This document shows positions 10,105 to 22,100 of a stretch of DNA of 64,000 bases, in pieces. The DNA lies in NCBI GenBank assembly GCA_012295275.1, contig CM022670.1:31246438-31310437 (forward strand), read 5' to 3'. Source of the DNA: Chrysomallon squamiferum (taxonomy: Eukaryota; Mollusca; Gastropoda; Neomphalida; Peltospiridae). Under the pieces are notes generated by a model. It saw only the letters and a program-made list of their open reading frames with translations, was not told where the DNA came from and did no database searches. Numbering within the stretch: position 1 is the first letter of the stretch; the number at the start of each line of letters is the position of its first letter. The translations under genes and the position numbers were made by a program.

Positions 10105-13100
10105 TCAGCAAGTCTCCATGGTAGTTTCTTCAACTTCTAGTCGTTTTGTAGCATATAATAGAACATAAGCACAATGCCAGTCTCCTGCAAATATATACCA
10201 TTATTCATAAACTATAATACATTAGACAAAAGACACAAATAATACAGCAGAGGAAAAAAATAAAGATATTGTTAAGAGACTCCAACCAAAATCTGAGAAA
10301 TGAAATCAGTCTCTGAAATCTACAACTGCTGTTCAGTAAAATTGTTATTATCCATTTTATGCCAATGAAATGAGAATACACACACACACACACAAAAAGA
10401 AAAAAAAAAAGTTATTTGGCCTAATGCATGAAATGTTTAGGCATTTAGCCTAATGCCAAGACCATTTTGTTGGACACCTATTTGTCTCCCCAGAGTTGCA
10501 TTTCACAAACCCTTGACATCCTGTGGATCCTGTGGATGACACCTTTGACACTGCTGCTGTAACAGACACTGTATTTTGTTCACATCACCCAACAATCGCG
10601 GTCTCTGTGGACACACATCAAACTGGTTCCAAGGACTTCATGAGGTAGTGAAGATGATCCATCCCGATAAGAGCTGAATACAGTGACTGCTTGATGTCAG
10701 CACTGTAGTCTGTAGTATGAGTTCTTCCTGAATTGAACAAACTTGATGCCTATACTACAGTCCCTTGTAACATTCTCACTCATTCAGGCTACTAATATGT
10801 CTTTAATGTCTAAGTTTGCCAGGTCAACAGAGCCCTGGCTTTGGTGGTGTCTTGCCAAATAACCAATTTGGTCCACAATTCCATCAAGTTCCTTGACTAC
10901 AACAGCTGTAAAACTCGGATCTGTTGTCACACTTTGAAGTAAGAGGCCTGTGAATACAGAACTTGGTCAAATGGTCCTGGTAAACCATAATCCACTTGTA
11001 CTTTCCACTGGGTAAGGACTGCATATCTACAAGATCCACTTGGCCACAAGATGAAGACTCCTTGGTCAGAACAGGTTGGACTACCACTCCTTTGGATGTC
11101 GGTTATTTCTATTGACAGTCCATGAATAGTGACTTGAACAAACTGATAGCTTCACATGTCAAATTCACATACTTTTTGGACAGTTCCTTCAGCATCTGAT
11201 CTTGTCCACTGTGGCCTGTTGAAATGTGTGTGCACTTGATGACATCAAAGCTGTCTTCAGTGGAAATGTAGTTCAGAGGTGTTTCTTCATCTGTTTGGCA
11301 CTCCTTGGTCAGTTTCTGCACGTCTCCACACTGCAGATTTTCAAACTTGGACATGAGGTAGTACATGGTGGGTTTTCTTCCAGAGATCTTCTTTAGCTGG
11401 TACATATCAAAAAGCACTCTTCCTTTGGAATGTATAATCTCTTGCATGCTTTATACTTCTTAAACAGTTCTCTCTGAAATCGATCTTCTACAGGAACCTC
11501 CATGGTGGACGTGTAAGTGATCTGAATGTGATCAGGAGCCAATGTATTTTATACCACCTATCAACATTGACCAATGAAGGCAGTACCCAACACTAATGAG
11601 ATGTGTTTTTTAAGGATTAAACATGTCCTTGAAATCTGAATAGGTAAGCTATAGATTGTTGGTATTAAAATCATTCGTCTTTGATTTAACAATAACAGTA
11701 CCACTAATCCCTCCCATCTAATAAGGCAATATATGCTCTGAAGAAGAGTGTAAATAATATGTTTTTAAATTACATTTCTCTGTTGTCAGTGTTTGATACA
11801 TATGTAACTATTGCGCTGTTTTATGGTAGTGAGATATGGGGTTTTCAAAAAGCATGTGTTTTTGAGAAAATACATTTAAATTTTTGTAAAAATTGTATTT
11901 TAAGTTATAGAAAAATAATTGAGTGACTTTTATTAGGAAAACTTTATATGAATTGGGTTTGGGATACATATGGATAGAGCAGGACCAGATAAATGAAAAT
12001 ATAAAAAATTATTTGTATATAAATAAGGAAAGAATGTATGACCAATCAAGACAGAATCTTTCAATTCAGCAAAATACATCTGTGAAATGTGACAATTTAT
12101 ATAAAAATTACAGATGGTGTATCAATTCAGTTTTATTCAGTTAAATCTATACCAATGATTTATAAAAGATACTTAACAAAAGTGAGGCTATCTGCACATC
12201 AGCTGGCAATTTAGACTGGGAGATATAAGAATATTCAAAAAGCAGAAAAAAAATGTGTATATTATTTAACAGTGGTGAGATTAATGATGAGATTGAAAAT
12301 AAGAAATCACTGTAATTTGGGAAGATGTTTGTTTAAAGCATTTCAATGTAGAAAAGTTTTGATTAGATAGATATAATTTATATGCTATATTATTTGTGTT
12401 CTCCAAAGGTTTTTTCTTTTTTATTATACTGTCATTATATTGCTGCATTTTTTATTACTGACATTGTACATCAATAAGCTGTAAAGCTTACGATAATAAA
12501 GAATTGAACTGAACGACTAATCCCTACAATGAACAGATGTAAGCAAAGCATTAAACCCATGATTGCCTGAATTGCTATCAGGCAGAATGTCAAACAACAC
12601 CAACCAAAAAACAGTCCTTTGGCCTAATTCCTGGAAATTTTAGTCATTAGGCCTGACAGTCTTGGGAAATATACTTTGTATGAGCCAGTAAATAATTACA
12701 AACAAAACATTATTTACACAAACTAATGAACTGAATGGATTGCTTACCTCCTCCTGAAAGTTTTAAAATGTCCTCTGATGTTACAGGTGATACATTATCA
12801 TCATCAAACATCAACCACTGATCTACAAGAAAACATTGAAAAATCTAAATATTAAAATAAAAAATTGATTCACTTCTAAACAGTCCATCATTATGTTAGT
12901 TACTATTTCATGTTGAAATTATCTGCTGAATATTAGAAAATTTCAGGTACATCTCTTGTTTTTAACTGAAAGATTCAGCTTTCTATAAACTGCAAAAGAA
13001 ATTTTTATTTTTTATTTAACTACATGCTCTGTAGTTAATATTCATAAGATAAATATAACGTACTTTACTATAAGAAGTTCATTTATAAAGATTAGAATTA

Positions 13101-16100
13101 CAACACACCTCCAGATCTTCGAACCCACGACACATAGTGACCACTTGAACTGGATCGACCTTTGTGAGTAAGGACAGCTTTCAGTTCATAAAAACCACTA
13201 TTAGATGATCCTATATCTGAAATTATAATAGTTAATAAAATATTGTATAATATGGCATCATGCACAGAAATTCAGTTATGTTTCTATGTAGGTTTCACAT
13301 ACAGAACTCAAAAGATTATTTTTTATTCATATCAGTTACAAGCTTTTTGAAGTTACACAGTTTTATATATTGTGAATCAAATGTACATAAATTTGTCAAC
13401 AGAACATGAAAAAACGTACACAAATCATAAGTATTATTCAGTATAATATAAAACATAAATAAATCTTTGAATAATTTTTTTAAATTTTACTTTTATTTCA
13501 AAATATAAACTGTTAAAAAAAAATCATCCAGATACCAATCACAGTTTACATACCATCTGGAAATGAAAATGGTTCATAATTTTTCGGGCTTTCTTTTTCA
13601 GTCTGAATAACTGCCTTCTTACTAGCTCTGTTTGCCTGCAGGGAAATAATAAATGTGGATTATGATTATTAATATCATATTTTCTTTTCACAAGTTTGAG
13701 TTAAAAATTAAATAAAAGCAAAAGATTTCAATAAATATTTCCAGCATCATATTGTTAATAAATGTTCAAAAATGTCTAAATAACAAAATCAATATAAAAA
13801 TCTGAGTTTATTGAATCAAGATATATTGTTAATATTTAATTTAAACAGGAATTAAAACACAAATTTATGCATCAAAAGAATATTTACTATGAGTCATTTC
13901 CTTTTGACTATAATCATACTATAATTAACTAGATGTTTTTCTTTATATAATTTCTAATTAATTACACAATTTCTAATTATGTTACTTTCATTAATTAATT
14001 TCAAAAGGTTTTGCTCACCTCCACTTTTTCTAATTCTCTGTCCTCTCTCTCCTTGAATCGATCCCTCATTGGAATCAGTTTCTTTTGTAACTCATCTGTA
14101 CACAAGTCAAACACATCCAGATTTAACTGGAATTTCACATCCTAAACACAAAGATTAGAAAACCAGTAATCAGTACATACCATACAAGTATTAAAATATA
14201 AGGATTCACAATATTTCTTTGATCAAGGGAAATAATTAAGGTTGCTAAACAAATGTTATTTTTTAATTTCCTTTAAAAAGATTTTAAAACGGCAAGTTTC
14301 TTTCAAAAAACATATTTAAACATATCAAAACAATTCTGTGGATTATAAATGTAAATAATACAACCATGTATATATTTTTACTTACTTTTAGAATTTTGGC
14401 ATTAATGGCTTCTTTTTCTTTGAAATAAAACCGAACAAACTGTATGGCCAGATATGCAGGTAGTCTCTTAATTTTGCTCTATAGTAAAACAAAAATGGTT
14501 ATAATACATTAGGGGGCTCTTTTTAATACTTTGTTTTGTAAAACAGATAAGTATAATTATTCACAACAAATGCTCTTTATTATATTTTTCTGTTATTTAT
14601 TCTATCTCGATTTTGGGGAGTAACATTAATTAAATTTCAGTTAACACTGATCAAATTTAAAAGTCAGTTATCAAATACTTACAGATTTTGTATACAGTGC
14701 ATCTCTTTCTAGCGTGGGAGAATATTTTGTTATTGTTTCTTCTAATCTCTGGAAACAAAAATATATTCAAATTAACAAAATGAAAAACAAATTAACAAAA
14801 AAATATATATATAAATAAATAAATAAATAAATAAATAAATATTATTATTATTATTTCAAAGAGTATCTATCTATTTAAAACCTGAAGAAAAAGAAGAAAA
14901 TATTTCTAAAAATACTAGATTATATAAGTTGTATAAAATATTTTACTTACAGATTTCAAACCAGTCTGCATGTATTTCACCTCTGAAACAAAAATTACAA
15001 AATATCATTTTAAAGGGAATACTATAAAGAAATTCATCATCACTGAAAAAGAGCAGCAATTAGAAAAAAGGAGAAAAACATCTTTAACATCATTTTATGT
15101 CTTGTTCTTTCTAACAAATTTATAATTTTAATACTGATGGAAAGAAATACAGTGGTACCTCAATTTATGAGCTTACTTCGTTCTGTGACTGAGCTCATAA
15201 CTCAATTTGCTTGTATGTCAAATCTGTTTTCCCAAATGAAATTAATTGAAATACTATTAATCTGTTCTAGCCCCCAGAAAACCACCCCACTTGCTGTAAT
15301 GGTTTTTAAATAAGGAAAATGTATTTATAAATGACAAATATTGTTTAAAAACAAAATGAAAGAAAATGTAAAGAAATAAATTAGTTTTTTAAAGTGTATT
15401 TATCTTGGACACCAGACAAATTATCTTAATGCCTTTGGTTGGAGTTATAGCCTTTATCGACTCCTTCTGCTTCAGTATGGCATATATCGTAGAAGTATTA
15501 CACTTGTGCTGCCTAGCCAAGTCAACTACATGCACACCTCACTCATCTTTTTCTGATTTCTCACTTTAATTCAATGGACATCATCCATTTCTTCTCCTCT
15601 GCACTGTCCTTTGCACTCACTTTCTTAGACGCCATGGTCAGATAAAAAGAAATTTGGCAAAATACTACACAAAATGCCAGCACAACACAACAGATATGCT
15701 TCCACAGCAAGGTATCTACATGAAGTAAACAAAGTGAAATGCGGGTGACTGGGCAGATGTTGTTTTGTTCATTGTGCCAACTAGTAACTTGGATTTTGGC
15801 TTGCAACTCAAAGTAAAAAAATCGGCCGGATGACTGAGTGTAACTTGGAAAACTCGTAAGTTGGTGCATTCATAAGTCAAGTTACCACTGTATTTTTATT
15901 CAGACCTTTCTCAATGAAACAGCTAAGTTGTAGAAACTTTTCTATAGATCGTGATTCTGGTTCTTCTGGAGCTTCATTACACTTCATTCTGAACCTCATG
16001 AAGGATTTAATATTTAAATATTATACAGTTTTGTAAAACATGTATGCAATAGCTAACTAACTTCATTATGGACTGAATAAGAGGTACAACAACAAAAAAA

Positions 16101-19100
16101 GAAAAAAAAAAGAATAAAAATAAAACATTTATAAATTAAAATATAAAAATTATTGATTGAAACCTGAAGAAAAGCAAACAGAATATGTGTTTCAGTACAT
16201 AATTTAAAATATTTATGCAAATGCTATAATAATATCTTTAAAGATTAAATAAAATAGTTAACTGTTCAATTCAGAACTTATCATTTATTCAGATACCTGT
16301 ATTTTTAAAAAGATTATAACTCAGTTTATTTAATCAGAAAGGAACAATTTTTTACAATTAAAATTATTAAAATTTTAAGGATACACAACTTCAAACTCTC
16401 CTCCCATATACTGGTCAATGAAACTGCTTGAAGACTGCAACAAAAAAATATTGCATCAAGTAAAAAAAAAAATGTTTTAAAATAAATGAATTTAAAAAGA
16501 AAGGTCACTAAAGGTAACCATTTTTAATTTCTAATATGGGAATGTGAAAGAAAGAAAAACAAATGAAAACAGAATATTTTCAGTATTCAGATAAATGCTC
16601 TGTCTGAGAAAGAAATAAAAAGATGCTATATTTATGAAATAATGAAATGAAAAAAATGTAATATATACGGGTCATTCCATGTCAAATCACCCCCAAAAAA
16701 AGAAATTTAAACCCGACCGTCTCAGATTTTTATGAAACTTGGTATACTTGTTGACTGGGGTCCCACAGCACCAAATCTGAAATATTAGCCCAATCAGACC
16801 AGTGGTGTGGGAGATATGGCCCACCGAATTTTGAGATTTTTCACAAAAATGGGCGTGACCACCAACCTTTGAACCCTCATATCTCAGGAACTACTAGGCC
16901 AATCTTCATAAAATTGGTATTGTTGAAAAGGCAATGTGACCAGGATTCCAAATCTGCCATTTTTGTTCAGTTTGGAAAATATTGGGGTACATTTACCTTT
17001 TGACTTTTGCTATGACCTTGAAATTGACTGTGTGGATCACGTGACCTTGAGATGGAATTTAGTAAGGTAATTATTTTATAATTATTGCTATTGTTATTGC
17101 TGTTATTATTAGTTTTGTTACTATTATTGTTGTATTTTGGTGTTGCTGTTTTTGTTGTTGTTGTTATTATTATTATTATTATTGCTAAAATTATACACCT
17201 ATCCTACAGATTTAACTCTCCAACTTCCCTCTCTCAGATATTTCTACAACTTTCTAACAGTAAATAACAATTATCTATCAATTAACCAAGATCAACAGAG
17301 TATTTTTTTTATTAAACTTTAAAAGATTATGTTGCAATTTGAATAAAATTAAAATAAACAGTAATAACAAACAATAATAAAATACTGTACATTAACAAGA
17401 GTAGGCATAATCCTGGAAGGAAAAAAAAAAAATCACTTATAAAAACTGAATATGTCTTTTAAAAACAAACAGTAATAAGAAAATCAAATATAATGAAAGA
17501 ATAATTCCTGCTAAAGCTTAAAGATCTAAGAAAAACAGATTTCAGTATTTCTGGTCCATTTAATTAAGCAATGGCTTAGTTTGGTTTAGACAATAATAAT
17601 TAACAGGGATTTAAAAACAAGAAAATTAATAAGCAATTGATAAGAAACAAGGGAAAGTTCTGTCAAATGAATTGAAGGAGGAAATAGTCCAGTTTTATGA
17701 AAGTGACGAGAACAGTAGAATATGTCCGGGAATGAAGGATACAGTGAGCATTTGAAACAGATGGTGAGAAGGTTAAGCATCAGAAACACCTAGTTCTCTC
17801 AAATTTATGTGAACTTTATGCAAACATGTAGCCCTACAATGTCTTACTTGGTGATAAAAAGAGATGGCGATTCCTAACATCCAGAATTGATCATTCAGGT
17901 TTTAGTTAATCAGATGTTAATGGCTGAAAAGGTGTTATTTTCATGTATGTGCATTTTTAAAATCTATATTGTGGCTAAACAAAAAATATTACACCCAGGA
18001 AACTTTTATATGTTTTAGTTAACATGTGGGAGATTAAATTTCAATAAATGTCATCTCAAGGTCACGTGATCCACACGGTCAATTTCAAGGTCATAGCAAA
18101 GGTCAAAAGGTAAATGTACCCCAATATTTTCCAAACTGAACAAAAATGGCAGATTTGGAATCCTGGTCATATTGCCTTTTCAACAGTACCAATTTTATGA
18201 AGATTGGCCTAGTAGTTCCTGAGATATGAGGGTTCAAAGGTTGGAGATCACGCCCATTTTTGTCAAAAATCTCAAAATTCGATCGCCTTATCTCATACAC
18301 CACTGATTCGATTGGGCTAATATTTCAGATTTGGTGCTGTGGGATCCCAGTCAACAAGTATACCAAGTTTGATAAAAATCTGAGATGGTCAGGTTTAACC
18401 CATGTCGGGTTTGACACGGAATGACACATACCCATTATTCACATATATATTTATCTATTATATGTATATAAAATAAACAGTTGCTGTATTTACAAAATAA
18501 AGAAACAAAAATGTTATTTTATATAGAAATTTTGGAATTTAGTATTATTTCACATATTTTTTTCTGTTTTTTTTTTCTTCTTTATTTTGAGAAAAGAAAG
18601 ATCTGGATTAACCACATTATTTCTCAAGACATTTTATGAGCATATTCTTACATAAATTATTTCACTGTAATCAAATACTCACAGGAGTTCCTTCACTATT
18701 CTGTGCTGGCAGTTTCTGCTGCAGACTTCTCACAATTTCAGTCCAACATTCATTTGCATCCTGACAAAACAAACAAAAACAAATTACATTAATCTATATA
18801 AATCATCTAAATTCCTATAAACCTAAAACTCTCAACACATGACAATATTTATTACACCTACTCACAAACAATCCATTCATTTTTTAAAATATAAATTTTG
18901 CTTAGTCTTTTAATGAATAGTTATTCAGCAAAAGATTATTAAAACAAAATATCATATAAAACCTGTTGTTGGAATCCACCATGTTCTCCTTTCTCAGCAA
19001 AGCGTGGGAACGCCATGTGAAGAACTTGTAAAAAGATTATTGGAGGAATAGAAGTTCCAGAACGATCCATGGAATTATAGAGATCCCTTAGTGCTGAAAT

Positions 19101-22100
19101 ACCAATTATTTACATACAATTTAATTTTTAATATGTAAAAAATATTAAAAAGAAATCTTTATTTTTGCTCAGTAAAATGTGGGTATGCCATGTGAAGAAT
19201 TTATAAAAAGATTTTATGAGGAACTGAATTACTGAGATATGTTAATGCTGAAATAATAAACAGTAATTGGTAAAATGACATACTTATCTTATTATTATCA
19301 TACTTGCACACACACACATATAAAAGAAGTATTTATTTTTATTTAGTGAAGCATAGGAACACTATGTGAAAAACTTAATCTGTTTATTTCTTTATGCAGT
19401 AAATAGAAATAATATTTACCAGCTAGATATGTAATTAATACAAATTAATTTATTATAAAACCAATTATAGTTATTATTATTAATTTAAAGTTAATTATTT
19501 ATAGAAATAACAAAATATTTGCTATGAAAAATATTCTACTCTTTCCTTTAAACAATTAATTTATGAATTAAGTTGTATGTGAATAAACATACCAGCAGTT
19601 ATAGAATCAGCAGGGGCTATGGCACCACCAACAGTCAGACCACCAGAATAACTAAACAAACAAATTAATTATATGCATCTTAAAGATTATATATTGAAAA
19701 CATCGCAAGCTACAAATATAATATTAATTTATTCATTTTAAAATATTTCAGCCTATTAAAATTTATATTTCTTTAAAATTAATTACATAAGTGGTTTTTG
19801 TAACCTCAAAACAACAACTAATGTGTTTTCAGAGGGTTTTTTTAGGAAGGGGTAGGCAATTTTTTTGATCCATTCTATTAAGACTTTTTCAAATGGGTAT
19901 AACACATCAAAAACAAAATTAGAAATATTAAATTAAGCAATTGTAATTAATGAAAATTGTAAAGAAATATACTAACTTTTTAAGTGCTTCTTTTAATTCT
20001 GGTATAGCCCTTAACCATTGAACAACACTGTTCATGTAACACGTGTTTCCTAGATTTGTCAAACCTGATGGCATAGCAAGCTATAACAAATAAAAAAAAT
20101 TATATAAAAGTCTGGAGAATGTGTAACTTCAAAAAGAAGTGTATAAAAATTTAGGCAGAGAATTCAACAGTCAAGTTTTATGAATACATTTGCAAGCATC
20201 CTTTGCTTAAATACTATTACCATCCTTCAGATGAGTATGAATTAATTCCTTTAACAGCAAATTCTGCAAAATCACAGGTGTATCTCAGGAAGCCAGGAAA
20301 ACGCTATAAAAGTATGGATCTGCATAATCATAGTGGAGAGTACACTGACATTATCTTCCTGCTATATTAATTATTGTTTTCCTCACTTACTGCAGTAGCA
20401 AGCTGTTGTTCTGTCATGTCTTCCATAAATGTTGGTCTTTCTGTGGGTTCCTTTGGCAGCTCATCAGCTGTGCCCATCATAAGAAGTGTAATTCCCTGAC
20501 AAAAACATAAAACATTGAAACAAATGTAAAAGGTTAATGGGTCATTCCATGTCAAATTTTAGCCCAATCTGACCAGTGGTGTGTGACACTGAATGACCCA
20601 AATAATAAATAAGTAAATAAAACATATGTAAAAGAAAATATACCCATTTTACAAATTACTTATACTTATAAAAAGAGCAAAATATTAACATAATGGAAAA
20701 GAATGCTAACTAACCTTTAATATTTTATTTGTTTTAACTACAGATTATATATCAACTTTTATATAAATAATCTTACATCCTTCAGTTTAAGATGTCCCCA
20801 GTCATCATCCTGAAAAATAAAAAATAATAATAATAAAGAGCAAGTTTTAATTTTCTTTTTATCTTTCTTACCTTTTTTATTTTTATTTCTTCATCTTCTT
20901 TTTGATATCAACAAAGTTCTTGTGAATTTTAATTTGACACTGCAGTAAATTGTGACATTCATTACATATGACATTTTTATATTTAAGCCTGTTTCAAAGC
21001 AGTGTTTCTGTTTGCCATAAATTTAAAAACTAGAGGTTTTATTTAATGAAGAAAAAATAATTACCTTCAAAACAGACCCTTTGATCATTACTTTTTGTCT
21101 ATCAGGTTGTACCCCTGACAGGGCAAATAACTGTGCTTTGAAAACCACTGGAGGTTCATCGGTGTTGCATTCAATATCACTGAACTTTTCTTTTCCCCAT
21201 TTAACACTAACTGCAAATAGATAAATAATAGAAAAAAACATCATAATGTAGGTATGTGTATTACTGCCGGAACTGTGTCCGCCATTTTCTGCTATATCCG
21301 TGTGACCTGAATCTCCCCAATGGCGAGTGGTGTCTCTGCGTAAATCGCTTCTCATTAGTCAGGGGCTGGGAGTTTCGGTTATCCCTGACGGTATAATTAG
21401 CGGGAAATTCCCGTATACTCACTCGTTTTTGAATTTTTCAGTTCGGTCAATTGGTTCATTTCGGAAGAGAGTTCGAATTTTTTTTTCGTATTCAACACGT
21501 TAAAATCGGTCGTTTTCAATATCAGAGGATAATCTAAGGTAGATGGAGGCAAAGAACAATATTTAATTTTATTATATGTGAATTTATATTGAAATCTGAC
21601 ATAGCTGAGAAAAGTTACAAACGCTGGAAAGAGGATCTGTAACATCGAAATGGCTTCAAAATCAAACATGGCGGATGAAAATTCGAGTGAAACTGAAGTG
21701 ATTTCTACCCTCGATTTCAGCTATGTTTGATACATGAGTGATAGAACAGATTGTGACGCTGTATAAATATACGACTGTACTCTGTGTCATACTTTTATTA
21801 CCCGATGGATTGTAAATGGACGATTGTGGATTTTGCGAGTGCCTTCAAGCCAATCGGTATGAACTAATTTTGAAATTTAGTAATCATTATTATTATGTTG
21901 GCCTTCTTTTCGGGATGCCTAACTTGAAGTGGAAAAGAAAATCCCCCAATCCAAGGACTGGTATAGCCAACCAACACTTGGAAGAGAACTTTCCCAATGG
22001 AATTCCAGTTTCTTTGGCAAATTTCTTAAATGGTCACATATTCAATATTGTTTATTTTTGTCTTTCGCTGCGAAAAAAGCCATGCGAAGACCTTTAGAGA

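Larger units (their letters stand above)
10415..12666. mobile_element. Composite insertion in USP14 intron 17 bracketed by palindromic motifs
   Basis: Imperfect palindromes of about 33 bases lie at both edges: GGCCTAATGCATGAAATG with its AGGCATTTAGCC partner at 10419, and GGCCTAATTCCTGG with its ATTAGGCC partner at 12621. Between them are the integrase relic (about 10440-11505) and a LINE tail (11726-12515). They may be the ends of one old element into which the LINE inserted; the join is inferred. Confidence 0.4.

Noticed and set aside
21397-21669. Minus-strand ORF with a GTGAGT donor, as an alternative first exon of USP14
   Set aside because: It could splice in phase to exon 2, but gives an N-terminus unlike USP14. 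The 16-base exon at 23211-23196 gives MPCYKV with a GTAATC donor and fits the family start exactly. It may still be a rare alternative.
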